A DNA stretch of 64,000 nucleotides, from contig NW_011887294.1 of the NCBI RefSeq assembly GCF_000151315.2, positions 1,694,460 to 1,758,459 on the forward strand. The letters are read 5' to 3'. The stretch is from Capsaspora owczarzaki ATCC 30864 (lineage: Eukaryota; Opisthokonta; Filasterea). Of this stretch, positions 13,901 through 23,743 are shown in pieces. A program made the translations under genes and the position numbers. Each line of letters starts with the position of its first letter. The stretch's first letter is position 1. The notes below the pieces were generated by a model, which ran no database searches, had not been told where the DNA came from, and saw nothing but the letters and a program-made list of their open reading frames with translations.

Positions 13901-15915
13901 ACAAGTCCGTCGCGGCCGACGTGCCTCTCGGACAGGTGGATGTTAACAGCCAGTGCCTCATCGACCAGGAGACCCCCGAGCTGACCAGGCAGCACGGATT
14001 CCAACTGATCAACCGCACCCGCACGTTCCGGCTGTTTGCAAAGTCGGTGGAGGAGCGGGAAGAGTGGATTCAAGCCCTGACCGCCGTCCGCTCAAGCTCT
14101 GGTAGCAAACAACGCGAACCTTCGCGTGTGCGTCCAACCACCTCTGCGGCCCCTCATACCAAGCGTTTGAGTGCCGACGGCAACGGAACACCAGGCAAAT
14201 TGTCGAACGGCAGTGCCGGATTGCTGTCGCAGCTGACGTCTGGCAAAATGTCCCAGTCGTTCACGGCAGGCGTGATCAACAAGCCCATTCCGAACAAGCC
14301 CTTCAATGGAGGTACAGTTCGCCTGCCCGTTCAAGCAGAAGACGAAGAGGTCGATTCGATGGATGTCATTCAAAGCTATTCATCTCCACGGCGAGTATCA
14401 AACTCTGGGCTTCCCTTTGCGCCACACTCGCCGCTGCACAAGCTTGCCGCTGGCCCTCCCCCGCCTTTGCCCGAAAGCTCTCTTCGACCGCCTTCCGTCA
14501 GCACCATGCCCCCAACGAACGCGGAAACCACAAACGGCCACGGCGGCGATAGTGTCGCAAACGAAATTCGCGTCTCTCTCGGCTTCCTCGACAACGCCAT
14601 GCAGTGGTCACTGTCCTCGGGTAGTGGTGACGACCCTGCTCCGCCAGTTGCAGCTCCCGCGGCAGTTGCAGCTCCCGCAGTCGCCCAAGCTGCCCCCACG
14701 CTCACCCCCACCAACTTCTTGTCGGCCCAGTCCAGCATCGACGACGTCTTGTCCATGCTGCAAACTGAAAATGAAAAGCACAAGCAGCAACAACCGCCAG
14801 CCAAGCGTGCAAGTGTTAGTTTGGACGACCAGCTCCGCGATCTTGACTTGTTGACCAAAGCCGCACCCCCGATCGCCCCTCTTTCTCTTAGCGCCGTTGC
14901 CGATCTGCCAGTTTGCGGCAAGTGCACCCAGCAAATCTTGCCCACCGACTTGTCCTTGACGGCGCTCGACAAGGTCGGTTTTATTGTTTTGATTGGCTTT
15001 TTTCTTTTCTTTTTTTTTTCCCCCCTTTGATTCGTATTTTGGCACGCTTCTGGCGTTGTGTTCTCCTCGAGTGCCTGTCTTGTGTTTGGTGCTCACTTGG
15101 ATGTATTCTTCTGACTTGCTGTTGACAGACTTGGCACGCGCACCATTTCACATGCGCGGAATGCGATAAACAGTTGGTGGCAAATTATTTCCCCAAAGAC
15201 GGCCGTGCCTACTGCCCTGAGGACTACAACCGGCTATTTGCCGTCGTGTGTCATGGTTGCAACAAGCTGGTTGAGGGCAGCATCGTTTCTGCCGGATCAT
15301 TCCAGTGGCATCCCGAGTGCTTTGTTTGCGCTCAATGCAGTAGTCCGCTGTCAGTGTTCCGCACAGTCAATGGCAAATTCCTGTGTCCAATGGGCTCGTG
15401 CAAATCAGGCGAGCTGGATCTCTGCGACGGCTGTGGCAAGTCTTTGGTTGGAGGGTGTCTCGAGGTTTTGAGCAAAAAGCTGCATCTCGAGTGTTTCAAG
15501 TGCAAGGTAACGAAAGCATGAATGCCGCGTTGGCATGTGGATGGATGTGGACGGAGGATTGTTGGTTGCGCCTTTCCCCCCGCGGTCCCCTGTTGTTTCA
15601 CTTTGGTGCTTTGTTGTTGCTTTGCCCTTTTTCCAGGTTTGCCAACAATCCCTCCAAGGCCAGAAATTCTTCGACCAAGGCGGCTTCCCGGTCTGCGATC
15701 GGGACTTCAGGATTTCTCAAGGCCACGTCTGCTACAAGTGCAAGGATGCACTGGACGACGATGCAGTTATGGCACTCAATCAAAAGTTCCACAAACGCTG
15801 CTTTGTCTGTGCCTTCCCGAACTGCGACCTCCAACTGTCCACAATCCGGTTCTTTGTGGTGAAGGACCAACCGTATTGTCAGCAGCACAGCCAGCAGGCC
15901 ATGCAACAAAGCTAG
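10975..15915 (+). CDS. PH-RasGAP-PH-LIM signalling protein (frame broken by a 35-base duplication)
   Basis: Exons: 10975-11038, 11646-14973, 15129-15506, 15637-15915. Domains (residues counted with one copy of the duplication): PH 1 (~17-115); a Gln/Ser/Gly-rich spacer; a RasGAP domain with arginine finger TLFRGNSVASK (~345) and FLRLINPAI (~494), so it should speed GTP hydrolysis by a Ras-type GTPase; PH 2 (~725-825, GWLLKANPKKD to EEWIQAL); a Pro/Ser-rich linker; and C-terminal LIM zinc fingers (from ~1096: CGKC, CAEC, CHGC, CAQC, CDGC, CYKC). The first PH domain is interrupted by a perfect 35-base tandem copy at 11685-11754. The exons sum to 4,049 bases, not a multiple of three; without one copy they sum to 4,014 (1,337 residues). 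Likely membrane and cytoskeleton associated. Confidence 0.88.
11039..11645 (+). other. Long poly-T-rich first intron of the RasGAP gene
   Basis: At 607 bases it is several times longer than most introns here. It begins GTAAAA after codon 21 and ends TTTTGCCAG. The second half (about 11430-11640) is dominated by runs of T. It joins G to GC to code Gly at the start of PH 1. No coding exon was seen inside. Confidence 0.8.
11685..11754 (+). repeat. Perfect 35-base tandem duplication inside PH-domain exon
   Basis: Bases 11685-11719 and 11720-11754 are identical and adjacent. Each copy codes the PH strand segment KGDKLMYYKPNA. As 35 is not a multiple of three, the second copy shifts the frame. Either a real recent duplication or an assembly error. 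Confidence 0.97.
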
Positions 15916-16165
15916 TCGGTGAATCATTACAGTTGTGTTTGTTGTGACTTTCTTTTTTTGTTTCCGAATCATATACAGTTATGTGTTTGTTGTTGTTGTT
16001 TTCCTTTTGCTTTAATTTTTGTGTCTACCAAAAACCAAACATCCCCCTCAACGACACATTTCAACAAAATTCGCAACAACCGACCCTTCTCGCCCTGACG
16101 CAGCACCCAAATGATACGACATCAAGAGCTGAGATTTTGCTAACAATATCATAAAATGCACGCAT

Positions 16166-16915
16166 TCATCGCTTTCGGGGTGATTTGCGCTGCGCGACTT
16201 CCAGGGCGCGGGCCTTTGCGGGAATGCGCGGCAATGGCTTGTTGGGCGCAGCTTTCCTGCGAGTGTCTTTAGTCTCGTGGTCGGTGTGCTCGCCGGCGTC
16301 GCTCTGAGACGAGGTATCCACCCAAATCTCCGACTCGAAGGCGTCCCAGACAGCGCGTGGTGGCTGTTCGCCGGATGGTGCGTTGGGACGGGGGAAGGCC
16401 CGCCACCACAAGGCGCCGTATGTGATGAATATTTCGTCTCCGTGGAAAATGTCCTTGGTGGCCACCAGCGCGCAGGTAGATGGAGTTTGCGCGCCCTTGT
16501 CCAGATTCACCGCATCCTCCTTGGTTGCGTCCACGTAGTTTTCGGTTTGGACGTCGAGTGTCGCAGGCCCGTCCCAGGGTTCTTGGGAGGGTCTGCCTGA
16601 AATGTCGTTGGAGGAACCCAGGATGCCGCGGACAACGATCGCATCAAGAATGCGGCTTTTATGAGAGAGCGCGTACGGAGTAAACCACAGCGCATCGGTC
16701 GGGTCCAAGTCTCGTGCATACCGTTGGCCGTACCGGGGCCAGCTCATCATTTCGCCTTCGTAATAATGCACGAGGTCGCCCTTGCGGAAGACTGGTTGAT
16801 TCTGCTGTTGCGCTGCGAGATTGTACGCAAACAAGCCGCTTCCTGCAGCAGGGATTGTGGACGCACAAACCTGCCATTTCGCCAAAAGCGGCGTCAGCAT
16901 TTGAGAGGAAGTCAT
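16166..16915 (-). CDS. Small SET-domain-like protein
   Basis: Single open frame of 249 residues from the ATG ending at 16915. SET-type signatures: STIPAAGSGLFA near residue 19 (the cofactor-binding GxG opening), GDLVHYYEGE, YVDATKEDAVN, and LVATKDIFHGDEIFITYGALWW near residue 150-175, matching the closing DEI.x.YG motif. The usual NHS/C motif is replaced by DAVNLDKG, so the fold looks SET-like but methyltransferase activity is doubtful. The basic C-terminal tail (RKAAPNKPLPRIPAKAR...RKSPRKR) suggests a nuclear location. An alternative model could splice upstream sequence (about 17002-17211) into codon GTT at 16870. Convergent with the RasGAP gene, 250 bases between the two stops. Confidence 0.65.
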   Translation of the reverse strand: MTSSQMLTPLLAKWQVCASTIPAAGSGLFAYNLAAQQQNQPVFRKGDLVHYYEGEMMSWPRYGQRYARDLDPTDALWFTPYALSHKSRILDAIVVRGILGSSNDISGRPSQEPWDGPATLDVQTENYVDATKEDAVNLDKGAQTPSTCALVATKDIFHGDEIFITYGALWWRAFPRPNAPSGEQPPRAVWDAFESEIWVDTSSQSDAGEHTDHETKDTRRKAAPNKPLPRIPAKARALEVAQRKSPRKR

Positions 16916-17948
16916 TGAGAGTGAGTCAGAGTCAGTGAACAGGAGGGGTGTGCACCATTGGTCAAAGAGCGAGGAAGTCAGGTCGGAGCCTCAACACTGA
17001 CATTCAACCGGAGAAGCTCTCGAGTGTGCGGTAGACAAAACGGAAGAAGACACGTCCATGCCGAGCACTGTTCAGTACATTCGTCTGTGCGCTTCTGGAA
17101 TAACAGAGCAAGAAGGAGCAGAGAACGCGAAATCTGAGCTTCTCATACTGTATTGGCCAATAACAAAAACAATAAACTGCTCGAGATCGATCATCAGACC
17201 AGCCTTACCTCGCTGGATCCTGGAGATCCACCTGATGGTGCAATCCATGCTATGCAGCGACGTTCTTGGAGGGGCGAGAGGAAGAAGCTGCCGTCTGGCT
17301 GCGGCGCATGAGCAAACTCGGTTGTGGAGAATCGACGCTGCGCCAAGCCATCCGTCGACGGCGGGCTGAGTGTTTGGACGTTATCCTGGTATACCGGCAT
17401 CGGGACGCACCGAAACGACTTGTCTGTTTGTGCGCCAGACGTGAGGAGCAGCAAAACAGCAACACGGGATGAGAAGAAGGTCAAAAAAGGCGGGAAAATC
17501 ACCCGCCACACGAGTACGCTCGCTCACTGGCCCCTCCCCCCTCCCGCATCTTCTCTGCGCTCCCGGCCATGCTGCCATGCGGATGGACGAGTAAAGTGAC
17601 TCAAGCACCTGGCTGCAAACGGTAGAGCGCTGGACCAGTGCTTGTTGCAAACTCGCGCGTCAGTCGTATCCGCCCATCTGCTGCCTCTGCCATTGTTGTT
17701 GTTGATGCGCGCAATACAACGCCACTACAACTGGGACTGAAATCGGATCTTTGAAGCATTGCATTTGCATTTGAGCTCTTACAGTAACAAGGCTCAGATC
17801 TCTGTGGGATTTGGTTTTTTGCTGCAGTACAGTATGCCATCTGCTTTTCTCAGACAACTAGATCTACCATGAACTCCTCACTTTTTGCAGTCATCTTTTT
17901 TTTAATTTTGCAATTTCTTAGTTACTACTATATTTTTCTTAGTTTTGA
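16916..17948. promoter_or_regulatory. Divergent intergenic region, SET gene and RRP41
   Basis: About 1 kb between genes that diverge. A minus-strand frame around 17212-17511 has a hydrophobic start but no ATG there, and a possible Cys-rich exon lies at about 17000-17112; I did not accept them as a gene. The last 100 bases before 17949 are T-rich. No tRNA or other RNA gene was recognised. Confidence 0.35.
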
Positions 17949-19337
17949 ATGCTTTCACGCAAGCTCGAGTTTGTCTCGCCTGAAGGGCTTCGCATTGACG
18001 GTCGCCGGCCGAACGAGCTGCGGCGCATCCAAGCGCGCGTCGGCGTCTTCATGCAGGCCGACGGCAGTGCTTACATTGAGCAAGGCAACACAAAGATCCT
18101 CGCGACGGTCTACGGTCCACACGAGGTTGGTTTCAAGCAGATGGCGAGGGATGGGGGATTGAGTGAGGTTGCATTGCGCCGTCCAGAGTCCAGAGCGCGC
18201 GCGAGTGTTGTGACTGAACCTGAAGGGGGGGGGGGAGCTTCTGTAGATGGCGATTGATTTAGATGGCACAACGCGAGGCTGGTGTGGGGATGAGGGGGGT
18301 GTTGGTGATGATCACAGGCTCAAAACTCAACTCGGTCTTCCACATGTACTTTCCATACAAACCAGTAGTCCGTCAGTAATCCCCCCTCCCCATCTCCCCA
18401 AGTCAGGTCACTTTTTGACCCATCCCCGTCGCACTGACTCGGTGCTCCATAATAACACCAAAGAGTCCCCCCTTCCTCGTGGACCTTTGCTTTGACCGCT
18501 TTGCTCAACTCACACAATCACTTCGTCGCTGTTCCAACAGGTCTCGCGCAAGAACAAACCGCTGCACGACCGCGCCATCATCAACTGCGAGTACCGCGTG
18601 GCATCGTTCGCAACGGCAGAGCGCAAGAAGCCAGTGCGGACAGACAAGTAAGAACAGATGATATTGGGTGAAGTAGTGTTGGGATGGTCGCGTTCATTCA
18701 CACGCTGTTTTGTAGGCGAGCGCTCGATCTTGCTGCGGCAGTGCGCGGCGCGTTTGAGGGTGCCGTCATGACACAGCTGTATCCACGATCTCAGATAGAT
18801 ATCTTCCTGCAAGTGTTGCAGTCCGATGGAGGTGAGCCAGACCTCAGATTGAACAACTGGTCCGTTTGAAAATCAGATACTGACCGTCGTCTTCAGGCAA
18901 CCGAGCCGTTTGTATCAATGCTGCCACGCTGGCGCTCATGGATGCAGGCATTGCAATGAAAGACTTTGTGTGCGCCTGCTCTGTGGGCTGCATTGACGAC
19001 ACGCCGCTGCTTGATATCAACTACATTGAAGATTCCGCTGGTGGGCCTGATTTGACCGTGGCAGTGCTCGCACGGTCACGGAAAACAGTGCTTGTTGAGG
19101 TATGATTCCTTTTTTTGTTTTGTTGGCACTTGGCTGCACAGGTTGGACGCTGACGACCACACTCTCTCGTTTATCGTTTAGATGGACTCGCGATTGCACA
19201 TTGATCGATTTGACGATGTTCTGCGGTTGGCAATCGATGGTTGCCAAGCCATCCACTCTATTCTCGACTCAGCAATGGTTGAGCGAACAAAAGCCTTGCT
19301 GGCCGGTGCCGCAAGTGGTGCCGATGCCGACTTGTGA
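17949..19337 (+). CDS. EXOSC4: Exosome complex subunit RRP41 (RNase PH fold)
   Basis: Ring subunit of the RNA exosome, which trims and degrades RNA 3'-to-5' in nucleus and cytoplasm. Exons: 17949-18125, 18541-18647, 18716-18831, 18897-19099, 19182-19337; 252 residues, close to family length. Family marks: LRIDGRRPNELRRI near the N-terminus, GSAYIEQGNTKILATVYGPHE, then LYPRSQIDIFLQVLQSDGG, ALMDAGIAMKDFV, and a C-terminal helix. In animals this subunit is a structural RNase PH protein and the ring itself is inactive; I infer the same here. Start at the ATG MLSRKLEFVSPEGLR. EMG1, another RNA-processing gene, begins 202 bases downstream on the same strand. Confidence 0.93.
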
Positions 19338-19539
19338 GATGACTTGAGCGCTGAATGTAACAAATACAAAGATGTTCCTCCTCCTTTCTCTCTCTCTCCA
19401 CCCCATCGCCCATTCATTCATCTTAACGAATTGTCGAAAACTAGTGTCATCCAACCTCGATCCGGAACAGTGTGTAAGTGGTCCAAGGGAAAGGGTCGAC
19501 TCAGTCGTCTTCTTCATTCACTTTCTCCAGCAACCAACC

Positions 19540-20835
19540 ATGATGGGCGAATCTGCCGAGTCCGCTGCCGCAGCCGCAGCCACCGCCGGTACCACCGACA
19601 AGCGCCGCGTCATTGTCATTCTCCAGAAGGCCCGTCTTGAGACTGTCAAGGTGTGCAACGCCATTGATTGATGCTTGCACGCGACGCTTGTCCCTTTGCT
19701 CCATGTGGACTGTTGCATTGGCGGCGGGCTGCTCAGTCAGTCCCCCCCCCCCGACTCTGGTCCACCTTGGGCCATTGGGGGACAGCTTGGGAGCCACTGT
19801 TGACTCTATTGAGCAACGTCGATCGTGGCGAGGCAGTTTCGATGGAAAGGCCCTCACTCGTGGTCCGGCGGACTGAGCTGCTTGAATCACTCATAGTCAA
19901 AAGTTGCATGGCGTTTGTCGATTCGGTTTGCACTCACATAGTCTATGTGTGTGTATATGTTGATATTGAACCGGTGCTTTGTAGGTCGGCAAAGAGTACC
20001 AGTTGCTGAACTGCGACGATCACCACGGAATCCTCAAAAAGTTCAACCGCGACGTTGCAGACATGCGTCCTGACATTGCCCATCAGGTAAGAACGGATGT
20101 GGCGATAGATCAAGAAGGACTATGTGTGCGTGTGCTTGAAGCTTACTGACGCGATCAAAACCCAACACGCTATCAGTGCCTGCTGACGCTGCTCGACAGC
20201 CCGCTGAACAAGTCCGGACACTTGCAAGTCTTTGTCCACACTGAAAAGAACGTCCTGATTGAAGTCAACCCGCACACGCGCATCCCGCGCACGTACAAGC
20301 GTTTTGCCGGTCTGATGGGTAAGTGCTCCAGCACGACAAACAAAAGCAAACAAGATCCAGCAGCAACAAATCCTCACTGGTTGTCAATTGCAGTTCAACT
20401 CTTGCACAAGCTGAGTATTCGCGCAACGGATGGCCCCGACCGCTTGCTCAAAGTCATCAAGAACCCCGTCACAGACCACTTGCCCCCAGGGTGCCGAAAG
20501 ATTGGTGCGTAGCTTCTGCGGCGCTTTTGAAAATGCATGTGCAACAGATCAAAATCTAACCTCTCCTCGCTCTTTGCACCTATCTCTTCTTCTTCTTCTT
20601 CTTCTCCTGTACAGGCTTCTCGTTCGATGCCAAGCGCACTGTTCAGTTCAGCGAATATATCAAGACATTGCCTCCAACAGACCCAGTCGCGTTCATCGTC
20701 GGTGCTTTTGCTCACGGTGAAATCGACGAAGACTACTGCGAAGAGTCGATCGCCATTAGCGAGTACCCTCTTTCAGCCTCTGTGGCATGCGGCAAGCTGT
20801 GTGCTGGCTTTGAAGATTTGTGGGGCATTTTGTAA
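19540..20835 (+). CDS. EMG1: 18S rRNA (pseudouridine-N1) methyltransferase EMG1/NEP1
   Basis: SPOUT-family methyltransferase needed for small ribosomal subunit assembly in the nucleolus; it methylates a pseudouridine in 18S rRNA. Exons: 19540-19650, 19985-20086, 20177-20318, 20394-20504, 20615-20835; 228 residues. Signatures: [16 protein letters not shown] at the N-terminus, [80 protein letters not shown], and [14 protein letters not shown] with the trefoil-knot cofactor site near the C-terminus. Two ATGs stand in tandem at the start (MMGES) followed by an Ala-rich lead. A CTT run lies in the last intron, just before the acceptor. Confidence 0.95.
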
Positions 20836-21493
20836 TTTGGTTGTTTTTGTTCAAACAAAAAAGTGCATTTCTTTTGCTTTTGGGTGCGTTCTGTTTCCCT
20901 TGTTGAAGTTTTTCTTTGTTGATTGCTGTGCAAATGTTGGTTGAATTGAGTCTGGGGAGTTGTGAGTGACGCGAAGCTTCTCAAAACTGCGAAGCTTCTC
21001 AAAACTTACTTTGCTCCGGCTGCGCTGGTGGAAACGAAATGCAGCTCTGCTTCATCTTTGTATCCGTAGACATTTCGGATATTGTATACTGGTTTGATTT
21101 AGAGTACTTGTATGAGAAAGGCGAGTGTTGGAGTGGAAAATGTGAGAAAATGGACGTACCGATAAGCCTAAACATGAAAATTAAAAACCAGCAACTGAAA
21201 AAAGTAAAACTGGAGCAATTTTTGAGCCCGAATGCAAAACACCTGATGAACGCACCAACACGAATAAAACAGACTAACAATCAGATGCACATCATAACTA
21301 CACTGAAAGAAGCGGAACTTTTGCCCATCTAGCACATCTCCATCGTCAATCCGGAATCGCAACTCTCACACCGACCAAAAACACCCCACCACCACACTTT
21401 TCCCAGCCATGCACTTTATACTCTCATACCAAACAATATTTCACATCTTATTATGTACCGGCGGCAAGGTGGGCGCAGGTCAGTCCCTCTGCT
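20836..21493. other. Intergenic, EMG1 to EME1
   Basis: 658 bases, AT-richer than the genes. A small direct repeat (GCGAAGCTTCTCAAAACT, about 20972-21006, two copies) is visible. The rest holds no convincing exon, RNA gene or named motif. It should contain the EMG1 3' end and the promoter of the next gene. Confidence 0.45.
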
Positions 21494-23619
21494 ATGGCAG
21501 GCCGCGACGACGATGTTGTTGTGCTCAGCGACGACGACGACAGCCGCGATTCCGCTCCCACTGAGGCGACAACCGTGCCTCCGTTCATCCATTCACAGTC
21601 CAGTCAACCAACGCGAACAAGCACAGACCATCGTCTCCTCCCAGCCGGTCAGACTGGGCAATGTGAAGGCGCCGACCTGAGTTTGGCGCCACGATTGCAC
21701 GCATCGGCGTCGTCTCCTGCCAGGCTCATCACGCAGTCCAGAGCACGGGAATCATCATTGTCGTCATCTTATGCCCATGCCACCACTGTGTTGGACTGCA
21801 GCAGTGGCTCGGACGACGACGACGACTTGCCTGCCGTGTCCAATCTGCTCCTGCGAAACGCAGCGGGCGCGAAGCCGAGCTCAGCCAAGGCTGCCGAGCA
21901 AACCGCCGCATCACTGCAACGGGTTCCAACAGACCCAGTCGAACGGAGTACGCACTCTGCGGCGGTGAAATATTCCAATAGCGCTGGTCTGCTGGGATTG
22001 AGCGAGTCGAGCCAGTTTCGCACAGCAAGCGAGCGATCTCGCATGCAAGAGGCTTCGTCATCCGAGAGTGATCAAGATTACGATGGCACAGATGATGCAA
22101 GCTCAATAGCAGTGTTCACAGACCAAGACCGTCGTCGTCGAATTCGCTTGGAGAAGGCGGAAGTGGCCAAGCAAAAGCGACAAGAGGTGCAGGAAGCGAA
22201 ACGAATCGCACGCGACGAGAAGGCTGCACAGAAAGAGCTGGACAAGCATCGCCGCGCGGCAGAGCGACAGGCCAATCGGGTCAAATCTGTCGAGCAGGCG
22301 GTGGAGGAACTGATTGTGGACGTCGACACTGCGCTTGACGAGTGCGTTGGGGCTGACTTTGCCAACGCTGCCTGTGCCAACCTGGAGTCCCTGGGCGCGC
22401 ACGTCCGGCGCCTGCAACTACCACTCCCAGGCGTCATCGTGTTTCAAAGAGCGACGCGAAGCTACCAGTTTGAGGAGAGTCAAAGTGGCGTTTCGCAAAG
22501 TTCCGTCCGTTCTTCTGCTTCATCATCCTCGCTTTTCTCGAGCGACGAGCTCGCGCGCGAGATGGATGTGATTTGGATTTTACCCGGCGAAAAATTTGCG
22601 CGAATCTTGCAGTGCAATCTTGTCGAAGTGGCGATTGTAGATGCACTCAAGCGAGCCTTCCCGTGGCCTGGAGCCCGTTTCACGTTGATTGTACGGTCGC
22701 TCGAAGCAGAGCTTCGGCGGGCCAAGCAAGCGAAAGATGCCCAGATGCGTGCGGCCGTCAAAAACGTCGGCCCATCCATGACAATTACCGAGGCCATGGC
22801 GCAAGCCAAGCACTCCGCGCAAGCTCTGCTCGAAACCCAGTTTCGTTCCCATCTGCCCAATCCCACAGATCGTCGCTTACAGCAAGAGCATGAGCTGCTT
22901 TGGCCGACTCGAGCAATTTCTGCCTCAGAGTTGTCTGTGGTCACTCAAGAGCTTGTGGACGATGCCATCTTTTCGCTTTCTATTGAACACGGCGTTCAAG
23001 TCACTCTGGCAAAGAGCAACGAAGACGCCATTGATTGGATTGTCCGGCTGACCAAGGCAGTAGCTTCCGGACCGTACAAGTTGAGTTGGAGCAAACGGTT
23101 TTTTGTTCTTTGTGGATGGTCAAGTTGCCTCTCGACTCACGTTTCGTGTTGGGTGATGCTTGCGTTCGCAGTACTTTCAGCAGCGACTTTTCATTTGATG
23201 TCCAAAGCGCCAAGCTGCCTGGATCGACGCCAGAGAAAGTCTGGGTGAACATGCTGCTCCAGATTCCGAGCGTGTCGGAAGCTATCGCAGAAACGGTTGC
23301 AGCAGCCTACCCAAGTCTTTCTTCATTATTGCAGGCGTACGATGCGTGTGGTAGTCTCACCGCTCGCGACGCGCTATTGGTTGGACTGAGATTGCATCGG
23401 CATGGCTTGCCTGTGGGCCGCACGATTGGAGCGACTGTCGCGCAGCGCATTGCCGCTGTGATGAATAGCACCAATCCCAACTTGATCATCCCGACGCGCG
23501 GAGCCACCCGAGCGTCCGACGGGTCTTCACAGCGTGGAGTTTCCAAGGGCAAAGCGGCCGCACCGAAAGCATCGAGTCGAATAGAAAGCGACAATGACGA
23601 TGGCGAGGATGTTCTCTGA
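21494..23619 (+). CDS. EME1: EME1-like subunit of the MUS81 structure-specific endonuclease
   Basis: Non-catalytic partner of MUS81, which cuts branched DNA and crossover intermediates in the nucleus. Exons 21494-23079 and 23172-23619, 677 residues. The N-terminus starts AGRDDDVVVLSDDDDS, then ~170 residues of Ser-rich disorder, then a basic coiled segment (RRRIRLEKAEVAKQKRQEVQE), then an ERCC4-type nuclease fold (WILPGEKFARIL, FTLIVRSLEAEL) and a helix-hairpin-helix C-terminus (VSEAIAETVAAAYPSLSSLLQAY, LPVGRTIGATVAQRIAAVM). The typical catalytic ERKxxxD of the active MUS81 subunit is not seen, which favours EME1/MMS4 over MUS81. The hydrophobic VVVL followed by acids resembles a SUMO-interacting motif. 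Identity is by overall layout, so slightly less certain than the enzymes nearby. Confidence 0.8.
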
Positions 23620-23743
23620 TGAAAAAAATCACAATGTTCTGCAACCATGTTTTATTACTATGCATTCAATCATAGCTGCTCAGACCAGTCTTCCAATTTT
23701 GGGCTTTTCTCGTTTTTTTGTTCGTTTTTTCTTTTTCATTTCA

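Noticed and set aside
17000-17511. Possible small secreted Cys-rich gene on the minus strand (frame at 17212-17511 with donor GAG|GTAAGG, plus a Cys-rich exon near 17000-17112)
   Set aside because: No ATG in a sensible place (the frame begins with GTG just after a stop), no homologue recognised; could also be 5' exons of the SET gene.
17600-17680. tRNA-like stretch (ACGGTAGAGCGCTGGACC)
   Set aside because: It resembles an A box, but no B box or cloverleaf could be drawn.
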